Positions 53,026 to 62,963 of a stretch of DNA of 64,000 nt are shown piece after piece. Position 1 is the first letter of the stretch. Every line of letters starts with the position of its first letter. Source of the DNA: Chryseobacterium sp. (lineage in GTDB: Bacteria; Bacteroidota; Bacteroidia; Flavobacteriales; Weeksellaceae); NCBI GenBank assembly GCA_027492795.1, contig JAPUEB010000044.1, positions 79,924-143,923 on the forward strand. Direction: 5' to 3'. The notes under the pieces are model-generated. The model was not told the DNA's origin and searched no databases. It saw only the letters and a list, made by a program, of their open reading frames with translations. Position numbers and translations under genes: made by a program.

Positions 53026-53733
53026 CTACAACGAAACCTGTTCCGCAAAATAATTCTCCAGTTCGCGCAAGGTTTCTGGGTTTGTTTTGATGTCTTTTAT
53101 CAAAACGCCTTTGTTCAACACAACTATTCGGTTGCAAACTTCGGTAGTATGCGAAAGGTCGTGGCTGGAAATTAGGAAAGTAACGTTTGCATTTTGTGAC
53201 CAAACTTTGATGAGGTTTTTTAATTTTATTTGTGTCGAAGGATCCAAATTCGCGAAAGGCTCATCCAAAACAATAATTTCCGGCGTTCCAATCAGTGCTC
53301 CTACAATTCCGACCTTTTTTTGGTTTCCTTTCGAAAGATCACGAATGTATTTTCTTGCGTTCAAAATTTCGCCGTTGAAAAGGTCTTCAAACTGCTTCAA
53401 AAAATCGTCAACTGTCGCCTTGTTTTGTCCACGAAGTTCTCCCAAAAAGTAGAAATATTCTTCCGGTGTAAGATAACTTATCAGAAAACTTTCATCAATA
53501 AAGGCGGAAACTTTGTTTTTCCAAAGTTCGGATTCATTTACCTTAATTTCATCAATGGAAATAAAACCCGAACTCGGCTGAATTAAATCCAAAAGACAAC
53601 TGAAAAGTGTGGTTTTTCCGGCGCCGTTATTACCAACTAAACCGAAGGTTTCGCCATTGGGAATATCGAGGTACGAAATATCAAGAACTTTATTTTGACC
53701 GTAGATTTTTGAAATATTTTGAATGGAAATCAT
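53026..53733 (-). CDS. ABC transporter ATP-binding protein
   Basis: 235 residues: Walker A GNNGAGKTT (about 35-43), signature DLSKGNQKK, Walker B IIVLDEPFANLD and switch His SSHDLSH. It pairs with the membrane protein gene 48 bp upstream on the same strand as a two-component exporter. Substrate unknown. The gene directly abuts the tandem repeats of the IVP cassette at its 3' end. Confidence 0.93.
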   Translation of the reverse strand: MISIQNISKIYGQNKVLDISYLDIPNGETFGLVGNNGAGKTTLFSCLLDLIQPSSGFISIDEIKVNESELWKNKVSAFIDESFLISYLTPEEYFYFLGELRGQNKATVDDFLKQFEDLFNGEILNARKYIRDLSKGNQKKVGIVGALIGTPEIIVLDEPFANLDPSTQIKLKNLIKVWSQNANVTFLISSHDLSHTTEVCNRIVVLNKGVLIKDIKTNPETLRELENYFAEQVSL

Positions 53734-53742
53734 TGCTAAAAA

Positions 53743-53779
53743 GTTTGATGTTGTTTGAAATAGTTTGACGTTGTTTGAT
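53743..53779. repeat. Two 17-bp direct repeats between the ABC genes
   Basis: AGTTTGATGTTGTTTGA (53743-53759) and AGTTTGACGTTGTTTGA (53763-53779), 20 bp apart with one difference. Confidence 0.75.
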
Positions 53780-53781
53780 TG

Positions 53782-55248
53782 TTATTCCACTTTTTTAAAG
53801 GCAGAAATGGTGGAATATTTTTCGGTTTTGTAGAGTTTTACAATCATATCGAAAATGCGGTCGCGAAGTAGGAAGCCGATTAACCCCATCACTCCAATTA
53901 CGATGACGGCAGGAGCGGTTCCGAAGAAAATTTTCATCACAGAATAAACTCCCAAAGGAAGAAAAAACTGCGGAATAGCAATCAACAAAAGTTTGATATT
54001 AAAATTATTTTGTCCACCGGTAAAACCTTTGGAAGCGGAGTTCAAATCAATTCCTTTTTTGTTGTAAGCTCCCGCCAAAAGTGTGAGATAGGCATTTACA
54101 CCCAAATTGTAAAGTCCGGCTGCGATAACGGTGAGGTAATAATCCCAACCTTTCACAAATCCATAAAAAACGGCAAGAACCATCGAAACAGAAATCGCAG
54201 CGACAATTAATGCCCATTTTGCCTTCAAATACTCTTTATAAGGAACGTTTTGCGTCATCATCAGCGGATAATACGAACTATCCCAAGCCGGAACACGTTG
54301 CCCAAAAACCAACATAAATCCTCCGGTAATAAAAACCGCAGGGAAAAATGCCATAAAATCTGCACCTCTGGTTTGGGTGAAGAAAAATCCATAAAAAAGG
54401 AAGAAAATACTTGCGAAAGCAGCTCCTCTTGCGGCTTTGCTTCTTTTGATGAGGCGAATATCGTTGTTCAAGAAAGTTCCTATAACGCCAAAACGGTTGA
54501 GATAGGCAATGTTTTCTGTTTTTCCGGCTGATTTTTTTAATTCCAAACCTTTATCTAAAAAGAGGTTTTGTCTAATGAATCTAAACGTTAAAAAGCCAAT
54601 TACAGCAAGCAAAATAACTGGCAAAATCGTCCAAATCGGTTGTGTGAAAAATGAGTAAAATATGGTTTCGGAAAATTTTAAAAGATCTATAATTTTAAAG
54701 TAATGAAGCGCACCAATCAAGGCAATTGCACCAAAAATAGAATACATCAACACTTCACTTTTATTAATAATGGTGTTGACGAATGTGTTTGAAAAAATGA
54801 TGCTGGAAGTGGTAACAACCAACGCTAAAACCGACAAAGTGCTGTAATTTCCATCCATCAAAAGCAAAATGGTGAAAGGAACCATAAACAGCAGAAACGC
54901 CCAACTGAAAAAGGAAACCAAAATTTTAACCAGAGTATAACTGGTAATTGTATTTTTTGAAATATTTTGGGTAAGAAAAGGCTTGATGTTGTTTGCCGGC
55001 ATTTGTTGGAAAATATATTTCATCACCAAATCTGCTGCCCAATAAATAAGGAAAAACTTGCAAAAAAGTTTCACCGGATCGATGTTTTCTTCCTTCGCGC
55101 CGTAGTAAACTCCGAATGCGCCACCAAAAAAAATCAGCGCAAAATAGGCGAACATAAAAAACATCCCGATTTTCATCGCAATACCCATCCCAAAATGCGG
55201 ACTGCGGAAAAAACTCTTGATTTCGAGTTGAAGAAATTTCAGAAACAT
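53782..55248 (-). CDS. ABC transporter permease-like membrane protein (DUF5687-type)
   Basis: 488 residues with about twelve membrane helices. The start MFLKFLQLEIKSFFRSPHFG is typical of Bacteroidetes permeases of this DUF family, followed by YWAADLVMKYIFQQMPANNIKPFLTQ. It lies upstream of its ATPase on the same strand. Substrate unknown. The DUF number is from memory. Confidence 0.85.
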   Translation of the reverse strand: MFLKFLQLEIKSFFRSPHFGMGIAMKIGMFFMFAYFALIFFGGAFGVYYGAKEENIDPVKLFCKFFLIYWAADLVMKYIFQQMPANNIKPFLTQNISKNTITSYTLVKILVSFFSWAFLLFMVPFTILLLMDGNYSTLSVLALVVTTSSIIFSNTFVNTIINKSEVLMYSIFGAIALIGALHYFKIIDLLKFSETIFYSFFTQPIWTILPVILLAVIGFLTFRFIRQNLFLDKGLELKKSAGKTENIAYLNRFGVIGTFLNNDIRLIKRSKAARGAAFASIFFLFYGFFFTQTRGADFMAFFPAVFITGGFMLVFGQRVPAWDSSYYPLMMTQNVPYKEYLKAKWALIVAAISVSMVLAVFYGFVKGWDYYLTVIAAGLYNLGVNAYLTLLAGAYNKKGIDLNSASKGFTGGQNNFNIKLLLIAIPQFFLPLGVYSVMKIFFGTAPAVIVIGVMGLIGFLLRDRIFDMIVKLYKTEKYSTISAFKKVE

Positions 55249-55377
55249 TTCGTGGTTTTATTGTATTAGTGCGATTTTAGAAGAAATTGTTACAGAAAAA
55301 ATAGAATTTTGAAAAAATCAGTAAAAATTCAAACTTCCAACACCCAATTTCCAACAGCCAACTTCCATCTTTTTCCC

Positions 55378-55385
55378 TATCTTTG
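55378..55385 (+). promoter_or_regulatory. -7 element for prfA
   Basis: TATCTTTG (TAnnTTTG), 20 bp before the prfA ATG at 55405 and inside the longer in-frame extension, so it supports the shorter start. Confidence 0.55.
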
Positions 55386-55404
55386 CACCCACAAAAATTC
55401 CGCA

Positions 55405-56490
55405 ATGTCAAAGTCACTTATACCGAAACTCGAAGCCATAAAACAGCGCTACAACGAAGTTGCAGACCTTATTATTCAGCCCGCCGTTATTTCAGACCAA
55501 AAAAAATACGGACAGCTGAATAAAGAATACAGCGACCTCGGAAAAATTGTAAAAGTGTACGATGACTACAAATCAGCATTAGACACCATCGAAGAATCCG
55601 ACGAGATTATTGCAGATGGTTCCGACAGAGATTTTGTAGAACTGGCAAAAATGGAAAAACAGGAGGCTATCGACAAAATTCCCGCTTTGGAAGATGAGTT
55701 GAAGGTTTTATTAATTCCAAAAGATCCTGCAGACGACAAAAACGTGATTGTGGAATTGCGTGCAGGAACCGGAGGCGACGAAGCTGCGATTTTTGTGGAA
55801 GACGTTTACAGAGCTTACGCAATGTATTTCAAAACCAAAGGCTGGAAACACGAAATCACCGATTCCAACGAAGCATCGAAAGGTTATAAGGAACTCATCA
55901 TGAAAGTAGAAGGTGACGGCGTTTACGGAATTATGAAATTTGAATCCGGTGTTCATCGCGTTCAGAGAGTTCCAGAAACCGAATCTCAAGGAAGGGTTCA
56001 CACATCCGCAATTACAGTTGCTGTTTTACCAGAAGCCGAAGAAGTGGATTTTGAATTAAATCCAGCAGATATAGAAATGCAGACCTCCCGTTCTGGAGGA
56101 GCAGGAGGACAAAACGTGAACAAAGTAGAAACAAAAGTTCAGTTGACGCACAAACCTTCCGGATTGGTAGTTGTTTGTCAGCAAGCGCGTTCGCAATTGG
56201 CAAACCGTGAATTGGCGATGGAAATGCTTCGTACAAAATTATACGATATCGAACTTCAGAAAGTTCAAGGCGACGTTGCTGCACAAAGAAAATCAATGGT
56301 TTCTACAGGCGACCGTTCAGCAAAAATAAAAACCTACAATTATCCTCAGGGAAGAGTTACCGACCACAGAATCAATAAATCCATCTATAATTTGGATGCT
56401 TATATGAATGGCGACATTCAGGAAATGATTGACGCGGTAATTATGGCAGAAAATGCTGAAAAAATGAAGGGAGAAGAGGAAAATTATTAG
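55405..56490 (+). CDS. prfA: Peptide chain release factor 1
   Basis: Releases the chain at UAA and UAG. The 361 residues start [19 protein letters not shown] and carry the catalytic GGQ loop [15 protein letters not shown] (about 227-241), with a PxT-type codon-recognition segment ([20 protein letters not shown]) before it. An ATG-like start at 55309 would add 32 residues with no similarity to RF1 and would pass through the promoter. It ends at a hairpin terminator. Confidence 0.97.
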   Translation: MSKSLIPKLEAIKQRYNEVADLIIQPAVISDQKKYGQLNKEYSDLGKIVKVYDDYKSALDTIEESDEIIADGSDRDFVELAKMEKQEAIDKIPALEDELKVLLIPKDPADDKNVIVELRAGTGGDEAAIFVEDVYRAYAMYFKTKGWKHEITDSNEASKGYKELIMKVEGDGVYGIMKFESGVHRVQRVPETESQGRVHTSAITVAVLPEAEEVDFELNPADIEMQTSRSGGAGGQNVNKVETKVQLTHKPSGLVVVCQQARSQLANRELAMEMLRTKLYDIELQKVQGDVAAQRKSMVSTGDRSAKIKTYNYPQGRVTDHRINKSIYNLDAYMNGDIQEMIDAVIMAENAEKMKGEEENY

Positions 56491-56509
56491 GATTTTTCTT
56501 TTAAAAATC

Positions 56510-56574
56510 AATAGGAACGGGCTAAAGCCCGTTTTTTATTTGCTGTATCATTTCGGCTTTAGCCAAAATTTATT
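56510..56574 (+). terminator. Two-hairpin terminator element after prfA
   Basis: AACGGGCT/AGCCCGTT stem with a T run (56516-56537), then a second small GGCTTTAGCC hairpin near 56554-56563. The same two-hairpin element, largely identical in sequence, occurs at 58919-58981 after the mutase gene. Confidence 0.85.
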
Positions 56575-56663
56575 AATATAAATTCATCTATATCAAGTTA
56601 GCAAAATCAAAATTCATTTTCCTCAAAAATTCGTAACTTTACTTTCTTTTAAAGCAAAGTAAA

Positions 56664-58781
56664 ATGCGTCAAAAAATTCAAAACCAAAATCCCGATTTTT
56701 CCGTCAATTTTTCCGAAAAAATGCCTTATTTCTTTGAAAAAGACGGTTTGGAAATGAAATCTTCCTACACCGAAAAAGACATAAAAGACGACAATATTTC
56801 TGGCGGAAGTGCAGGAATTGCGCCATATTTACGTGGTCCATATTCCACAATGTATGTGCAAAAACCTTGGACAATTCGTCAATATGCAGGTTTTTCGACA
56901 GCAGAAGAATCCAATGCTTTTTACAGAAGAAATTTAGCAGCCGGACAAAAAGGTCTTTCCGTTGCCTTCGATTTGGCGACACATCGCGGTTACGATTCGG
57001 ACCATCCTCGCGTTGTTGGCGATGTTGGAAAAGCCGGTGTTGCCATTGATTCTGTGGAAGATATGAAAATTTTGTTCAATGAAATTCCTTTGGATGAAAT
57101 CTCGGTTTCGATGACGATGAATGGTGCGGTTTTACCGATTTTGTCATTTTATATTGTTGCTGCAGAAGAACAAGGCGTTTTTCAAAATCAACTTTCGGGA
57201 ACGATTCAAAATGATATTTTGAAGGAATTTATGGTGCGAAACACCTATATTTATCCTCCAACACCTTCAATGAAAATCATTGCCGATATTTTTGAATACA
57301 CTTCTAAAAATATCCCGAAATTCAACTCTATTTCCATTTCGGGTTATCACATGCAGGAAGCGGGAGCAACACCAGTTTTGGAAATGGCTTACACTTTAGC
57401 CGACGGTTTGGAATATGTTCGCACCGGAATAAAAGCGGGAATGAATGTGGATGATTTTGCACCGCGTTTGTCGTTTTTCTGGGCAATCGGAATGAACCAT
57501 TTTATGGAAATTGCGAAAATGCGTGCTGCAAGATATATTTGGGCAAATTTGTTGACACAGTTTAATCCGCAAAATCCAAAATCTTTGGCATTACGAACGC
57601 ACTCCCAAACTTCGGGTTGGTCTTTAACGGAGCAAGAACCTTTCAATAATATCACGAGAACTGCAATAGAAGCACTTTCTTCGGCTTTGGGCGGAACACA
57701 ATCACTTCACACGAACGCTTTGGACGAAGCCATCGCTTTGCCAACCGATTATTCCGCAAAAATTGCGAGAAATACACAAATTATTCTACAACAAGAAAGC
57801 GGAATTTGTGATGTTGTAGATCCAATGGGTGGAAGTCATTTGGTGGAAAGTTTAACGCAGCAAATGATTGATGAAGCGATGAAATTCATTGATGAGGTGG
57901 AAAAAGAAGGTGGAATGACGAAAGCAATTGAAGCAGGAATTCCAAAAATGAGAATTGAAGAAGCCGCTGCCAAAAAACAGGCGAAAATAGACAGTGGTGA
58001 AGAATTTATCATTGGGGTAAATTCTTTTAAATCTAATTTAAAGCAAATGGAATTGGAAATTTTGGATATCGACAATTCCGAAGTTCGCAGAAAGCAAATT
58101 GAACGATTAGACAAAATAAAATCCGAAAGAAAGACGGAGTCCGTCGTCCAAATATTAAATGAAATTCGTGAATGTGCGAAATCTGGCAAAGGAAACTTAT
58201 TAGAACTTTGTATTGAAGCCGCCAGAAGAAGAGTAACTTTAGGCGAAATGAGCGATGCAATGGAAGAAAGTTTCGGTCGTTACAAAGCCAATATCAGAAC
58301 CATCCAAGGAGTTTACGCTATGAATGCTAATAAAAACGAATATTTCTCAAAAGCCGTTGCTTTAACCCAAAAATTTGAGAAAAATGAAGGTCGCCGACCA
58401 AGAATTATGGTTGCAAAAATGGGACAGGACGGTCACGACAGAGGTGCAAAAGTTGTAGCAACCGCTTTTGCAGATATGGGATTTGATGTAGATGTCGCAC
58501 CATTGTTCCAAACACCGGAAGAAGTGGCGAAACAGGCAGTGGAAAACGACATACACATTTTGGGCGTTTCGTCTTTGGCTGCAGGTCACAAAACTTTGGT
58601 TCCGCAAGTGGTGGAAGAATTGAAAAAACTCGGAGCAGACGATATCACGATTGTTGTTGGTGGTGTAATTCCGCAACAGGATTATGAATTTTTGTATGCA
58701 AACGGCGCAGATTTCATATTTGGTCCCGGAACAAATTTGCCGAAATCGGCGGTGGAGATTTTAGAGAAGTTTTTGGATTAA
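56664..58781 (+). CDS. mutB: Methylmalonyl-CoA mutase, large (catalytic) subunit
   Basis: Adenosylcobalamin enzyme that converts succinyl-CoA and (R)-methylmalonyl-CoA. It is 705 residues with an N-terminal TIM-barrel half ([55 protein letters not shown]) and a C-terminal B12-binding domain with [16 protein letters not shown] (His-on motif DxHxxG, about residue 592) and [12 protein letters not shown]. No small subunit or chaperone gene is adjacent, so a partner must lie elsewhere. It is bracketed by two copies of the same terminator element. Confidence 0.96.
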   Translation: MRQKIQNQNPDFSVNFSEKMPYFFEKDGLEMKSSYTEKDIKDDNISGGSAGIAPYLRGPYSTMYVQKPWTIRQYAGFSTAEESNAFYRRNLAAGQKGLSVAFDLATHRGYDSDHPRVVGDVGKAGVAIDSVEDMKILFNEIPLDEISVSMTMNGAVLPILSFYIVAAEEQGVFQNQLSGTIQNDILKEFMVRNTYIYPPTPSMKIIADIFEYTSKNIPKFNSISISGYHMQEAGATPVLEMAYTLADGLEYVRTGIKAGMNVDDFAPRLSFFWAIGMNHFMEIAKMRAARYIWANLLTQFNPQNPKSLALRTHSQTSGWSLTEQEPFNNITRTAIEALSSALGGTQSLHTNALDEAIALPTDYSAKIARNTQIILQQESGICDVVDPMGGSHLVESLTQQMIDEAMKFIDEVEKEGGMTKAIEAGIPKMRIEEAAAKKQAKIDSGEEFIIGVNSFKSNLKQMELEILDIDNSEVRRKQIERLDKIKSERKTESVVQILNEIRECAKSGKGNLLELCIEAARRRVTLGEMSDAMEESFGRYKANIRTIQGVYAMNANKNEYFSKAVALTQKFEKNEGRRPRIMVAKMGQDGHDRGAKVVATAFADMGFDVDVAPLFQTPEEVAKQAVENDIHILGVSSLAAGHKTLVPQVVEELKKLGADDITIVVGGVIPQQDYEFLYANGADFIFGPGTNLPKSAVEILEKFLD

Positions 58782-58798
58782 CATACTAAATTTAAAGT

Positions 58799-58897
58799 TT
58801 GTCATTCTGAACAAAGCATAGCGAAGTGAAGAATCTCACCATTTACAAAAGATTCTTCACTTCATTTCGTTTTACTTATTTCGTTCAGAATGACAGA
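58799..58897. repeat. Inverted GTCATTCTGAAC repeat
   Basis: GTCATTCTGAAC at 58801 and GAAGTGAAGAATCT (58823-58836) pair with AGATTCTTCACTTC (from 58849) and GTTCAGAATGAC (ending 58894). A common dispersed palindrome type in Bacteroidetes. Confidence 0.8.
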
Positions 58898-58918
58898 CTA
58901 AATGTTTTTTTAATACCA

Positions 58919-58981
58919 ATAGTAACGGGCTTTTGCCCGTTTTTCTTTTGTAACATTCTTTGCCTTTGGCTAAAATCAAAG
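58919..58981 (+). terminator. Two-hairpin terminator element, second copy
   Basis: AACGGGCTTTTGCCCGTT stem with T run and a second GCCTTTGGC hairpin, closely similar to 56510-56574. Serves as mutase terminator in the plus direction. Confidence 0.85.
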
Positions 58982-58995
58982 TAGGTTTCCTTTTT

Positions 58996-59877
58996 TTATC
59001 GTGGTCTTCCCTTTTTCAAAGCGTAAAGCGCGCGTTCCACAGCTTTTTTCTCCTTCCAGTCCATGTATTTTTTCTTAAAGCGGCTTTTCATGAAATTGTC
59101 GAAATTTCTTTGCACGGTAAGGTTCCAAAGAGAATGCATTTTTACCGCCCAAGATTTGTCCCAAGCGCGAAGAGAAATAGAAAAACTTCCATCCAAATAT
59201 TTCATCCAATGCCACCATCCTGTCGGCATAAAAAGCGTGTCGCCGTGTTCCAGAAAACACTCAATTCCTTCTACGCCGTCCAAAGCAGGAAATTTTTCAA
59301 AATCAGGATTTTCGACATCATAATCTTCCAAAGCGTAAGTTGCGTAAGGAATTTGGTAAAGTCTTTCTTTCCATTTATAATCGAAGAGCAGGACGTGTTT
59401 TCTGCCTCCAAAATGGGTGTGGAAAATGTGCGCCATATCGATATCATAATGCAAAAATGTAATGGAGCCTTTTCCACCAAAAAACATATTGGGATATTTG
59501 TCTAAAAAACCTCCCATTAAATCTTTTGGAAAAATATAGTCTTTCAAGAGTTTTGGCGCAAACTTTATGGGATCAAAAAGAAAAATTCGTAAATCTGTAG
59601 GTTCTTTTTTTATCAATTCTATATAGTCTGCAAACTTCATTTTTGCCGCAGAAGCATTGATGGGAGCTGAAGGATCGGCTTTTGAAGAATCGTAGAGAGG
59701 AATCTCTACATCACCTACTGTTTCCTTCATAAAATCCAAATTCCATTTTTCGTAAGCAGGCCATTTCCTTGCCATATTGCGTATCACAACAGGTTTTCTT
59801 GGCTTCAGGTATTTTTCGTAAAAATCATCACGACTGATGTCTTCTACAATGTCTATCGGCTTTAGAATAATTCCCAT
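58996..59877 (-). CDS. Cupin-8/JmjC-like 2-oxoglutarate-dependent oxygenase
   Basis: 293 residues. The start RKPVVIRNMARKWPAYEKW and the central double-stranded beta-helix with THFHYDID-like FLHYDIDMAHIF (His and Asp metal ligands near 140) and GDTLFMPTGWWHWMKYL (late His) are typical of bacterial JmjC/cupin_8 proteins, which hydroxylate proteins or peptides. Substrate unknown. A TAATTTTG box lies at 59895-59902 on its strand. Confidence 0.88.
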   Translation of the reverse strand: MGIILKPIDIVEDISRDDFYEKYLKPRKPVVIRNMARKWPAYEKWNLDFMKETVGDVEIPLYDSSKADPSAPINASAAKMKFADYIELIKKEPTDLRIFLFDPIKFAPKLLKDYIFPKDLMGGFLDKYPNMFFGGKGSITFLHYDIDMAHIFHTHFGGRKHVLLFDYKWKERLYQIPYATYALEDYDVENPDFEKFPALDGVEGIECFLEHGDTLFMPTGWWHWMKYLDGSFSISLRAWDKSWAVKMHSLWNLTVQRNFDNFMKSRFKKKYMDWKEKKAVERALYALKKGRPR

Positions 59878-59894
59878 TTCATTTTAATAAAAAG

Positions 59895-59902
59895 CAAAAT
59901 TA
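59895..59902 (-). promoter_or_regulatory. -7 element for the cupin/JmjC gene
   Basis: The minus strand reads TAATTTTG (TAnnTTTG), 17 bp before the ATG at 59877. Confidence 0.45.
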
Positions 59903-60025
59903 TTAATTATTTTACAATGAAAAGAACAAAAAAAGCAGCTATAATAATGATAGAAAGCTTCTAAAATGTAATTGATGTGTAACAATCCGTTACATAGAGT
60001 TACTAATAGTTTTAAAATAATTCTC

Positions 60026-62728
60026 ATGTTCAAAAAAAGCCTTCTTTTTTTATTTATCTTTTCGGCAATAATCACTTTTGCGCAAAAAACCATCAGCGGA
60101 AAAATCACCAATGAAGACGGGGAAGCCGTTTCCAGCGCAAGTGTAACTATTGAAGAACCGGGAAAAGACGCCATTATCGCCTACGGAATTACCAACTCGA
60201 AGGGTGAATATAAGGTTTCATTTACCTCATCCGAAAGTAACGTTGATGTAAAAATTAAGGCTTTCAACCATAAATCGTTAACGCAAAGTATTAAAAACGA
60301 AGCACAAACACACAACTTCAAATTGCAGTCTGAAGCTACAGAAATAAAGGAAGTGGTGCTGAAAACCAAAATGATTACCAAAAAAGGCGACACTATTTCC
60401 TACGATTTAAAGGCTTTTGAAACCAAAAACGACCGTACTTTGGCAGACGTTCTGAAAAGAATGCCAGGAGTGGAAGTTAACAAAGACGGTTCTATACTTT
60501 ACCAAGGACAACCGCTCGGAAAATTTTATGTAAACGGAAAAGATTTGATGGAAGGTGGTTATGGTGTGATTAATAACGCTTTGCCAAAAGATGCGGTACA
60601 AAAAGTGGAAGTGATGGAAAATCATCAACCTGTAAAAATTCTTCAGGATAAAGTTCCGAGCGATCAAGCTGCGATTAATATTAAACTGAAAAAACAGGTT
60701 ACAATGACTGGTCGTGGCGAAGTGGGAATGGGAATCGCCGATCCCGGTTTGTGGAATGTGAAGCTTACTCCCATGTTTTTTGGACAAAAAAATCAGTGGG
60801 TTGTCAATTATAAAACCAATAATGTAGGCGAAACCGTAGAAAACGAAGGAAATATTTTTGCAATGGGTTCACGTTGGGAAGGAAGAAGAAGTAATGCTTC
60901 ACAAAACAGTTGGATTAATGTAGAAAGAGCAGGAATTCCCAGTTTGCCGGAAAAAAGATATTTGATGAACAATGTGCATTTTGTTACGGCAAACATCCTT
61001 ACAAGCCCGTTTAAAAGTAAAGAGTGGGAATTGAAATTGGTTGGAAATTACACCAATAACGCTGTAGAAAGAGAATCCTATTCAGAAACTTATGATAAAA
61101 AGCTGGATTACACTTCCTACGATACTACAGAGAATAATTTGTACACCAATAAGGCAAAAGGAGAAATTATTTTTACAAAAAACGCAAAACAGGGCTTTTT
61201 CAAAAACGTTACCACGTTTAACCAGTTTTGGAATGCAGATCGCGCGATTACTGATTATCAGGTTAAAAATCAGCCGATTTTCAACAGAAATTCTGCGCAA
61301 TCTTTGGAAGCGCCATCTACATCGGTTCAAAACTCTTTAAGCACCATTATTCCGTTGAAAAGCAAAATGCTGAACGTAATGTCGTATTTAAGCTATCAAG
61401 ACGATTACCAAAAACTACGCGTAACGCCAGGAAATTATGTGTTTTTTCCTTATGAAATCCAGAATAATGTCGTGGTGAATCTTTTTTCTAATTTAAGCAG
61501 AGCAACACAGGAATTTAGGTTGAAAACTTTTGAAGCCAATCACTCCGCAACTATGGGTTTCAGCAGAAAATTCTGGACTTTCACACCAGAAATTGGGTTG
61601 AATTATACCAATAACCGTCTCAATTCCGAGATAATGGAGTTTCAATATGCTCCTTACAACACGCAAAGACCAAGATTTTCAAATGATTTGAAATTTACAG
61701 AAACCGTTCCTTATGTATCAATGGGCATCAACTATAAATCTGATGCGTGGTCTTTATTTATGCAGCTTCCGGTGAATTTTAACTTCATAAATGCTTATGA
61801 TCCTTTACGTTTCTTGAATAAAGATTTTCAAAAAACCACCTTCACACCTTCTGGTTTTGTGCAATATTCTTTTGCATCTTTCTGGAAAGCAAGTCTTTCA
61901 GGAGGATGGAGCCAAAATTTTGGAAATGTAAACAATTTGTATGCAGGATTTTTGATGACGCGTCCCTCTTCGTTTTCGGCGATGGATCCTCACAATCCAA
62001 TGTTAGAGACAGATTTTAAACGTGCCGGATCCAGAATTGAATACCGAAATCCATTAAACAACTTATTTTTCAACGTAAATTATACGATTTCCAAAAACAC
62101 GCAAAACCTTTTGGCAGATTATACCAGAAGAGTGGGCGGAACTGGGCAAACAGTTTTCATTGAAAGAGAAAACTCCACATTCAGCAACTCGCAGAGTGCG
62201 GAAGTTGGAAAATATTTTCCAAAATTCAAATCCAATGTTTCCGTTTCTTTCCGAAACTCGGATTCTAAATCGGAAAACTCATTGATGGGAGAATTTTATG
62301 AAAATAAAAACTCTACACAGAACGCAAGCTTCAAACTGAACAATTCCTTCTTCTCTTGGATGGTTTTAGATTATAATTTTACAAAAGGATGGGGCAAAAA
62401 TTCCAGTATTTTCGGGACTTCCAAAACCGAAAGCTTCACCCATAATTTAGGCGCAACTTTCTTCCCGATAGAAAATCATTCGATTGGCTTGAATTGGGAT
62501 CAGCTGAACTATACAGGAGCTTCACAAAATCTTAAAAACGGATTTTTCGACCTTACTTATCAGTTTGCGTGGACAAAAAGAAAGATGGATTTCGAACTGA
62601 AATGGATGAACATCGCCGACAAAAAAGTTTTTGAAAGAATAAATGACGCTCCAGATACTTATTCCTACCAAAGAATCAACATTCGCCCTTCGCAGGTAAT
62701 GTTTACCGTAAAATTTAACTTTAAGTAG
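60026..62728 (+). CDS. Outer-membrane beta-barrel protein with carboxypeptidase-regulatory-like plug region
   Basis: 900 residues from the ATG at 60026, which gives a clean Sec signal (MFKKSLLFLFIFSAIITFA). The next 80 residues (KTISGKITNEDGEAVSSASVTIEE and following) form the CarboxypepD_reg-like domain. A plug-like segment (DVLKRMPGVEVNKDGSILYQGQPLGKFYVNGKDL) follows, then a long barrel ending in aromatic-rich strands (VMFTVKFNFK). It resembles SusC/TonB-dependent receptor relatives of the OMP_b-brl_3 type. Cargo unknown. The in-frame start at 59972 would hide the signal peptide. The GLPGLI gene follows, a frequent pairing in Flavobacteria. Confidence 0.9.
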   Translation: MFKKSLLFLFIFSAIITFAQKTISGKITNEDGEAVSSASVTIEEPGKDAIIAYGITNSKGEYKVSFTSSESNVDVKIKAFNHKSLTQSIKNEAQTHNFKLQSEATEIKEVVLKTKMITKKGDTISYDLKAFETKNDRTLADVLKRMPGVEVNKDGSILYQGQPLGKFYVNGKDLMEGGYGVINNALPKDAVQKVEVMENHQPVKILQDKVPSDQAAINIKLKKQVTMTGRGEVGMGIADPGLWNVKLTPMFFGQKNQWVVNYKTNNVGETVENEGNIFAMGSRWEGRRSNASQNSWINVERAGIPSLPEKRYLMNNVHFVTANILTSPFKSKEWELKLVGNYTNNAVERESYSETYDKKLDYTSYDTTENNLYTNKAKGEIIFTKNAKQGFFKNVTTFNQFWNADRAITDYQVKNQPIFNRNSAQSLEAPSTSVQNSLSTIIPLKSKMLNVMSYLSYQDDYQKLRVTPGNYVFFPYEIQNNVVVNLFSNLSRATQEFRLKTFEANHSATMGFSRKFWTFTPEIGLNYTNNRLNSEIMEFQYAPYNTQRPRFSNDLKFTETVPYVSMGINYKSDAWSLFMQLPVNFNFINAYDPLRFLNKDFQKTTFTPSGFVQYSFASFWKASLSGGWSQNFGNVNNLYAGFLMTRPSSFSAMDPHNPMLETDFKRAGSRIEYRNPLNNLFFNVNYTISKNTQNLLADYTRRVGGTGQTVFIERENSTFSNSQSAEVGKYFPKFKSNVSVSFRNSDSKSENSLMGEFYENKNSTQNASFKLNNSFFSWMVLDYNFTKGWGKNSSIFGTSKTESFTHNLGATFFPIENHSIGLNWDQLNYTGASQNLKNGFFDLTYQFAWTKRKMDFELKWMNIADKKVFERINDAPDTYSYQRINIRPSQVMFTVKFNFK

Positions 62729-62800
62729 AAAAAAGAATCACTGTAATTAGCAATTAAAGAAATGTAGTAGATTATTTTCTCTCATAAATCTTAAAAAATT

Positions 62801-62913
62801 GAAAATCAATTTCATTTCCCCGACCCTTTCTTCGAGAGCCTCAGGATGACATGGGTGGAAATTGATTTTCTTCGCTCCCTTTAGGGTCGGGGAAAACGAA
62901 GAAAATTAATTTC
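62801..62913. repeat. Tripartite inverted repeat, copy 4 (enlarged first loop)
   Basis: Arms 62801-62813, about 62858-62874 and 62897-62913; second loop 62875-62896 identical to copy 1. The first loop is enlarged with a segment that, as in copy 3, ends CTCAGGATGACATGGGTGG. Confidence 0.85.
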
Positions 62914-62963
62914 ATTAGAAAATACACAACAAGCATAAAATAAAAAAATCAAAAAACATTATT

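Noticed and set aside
55309..55404. Longer RF1 N-terminus
   Set aside because: Unlike RF1, encoded in repetitive CCAAC-type DNA, and the -7 box at 55378 lies within it.
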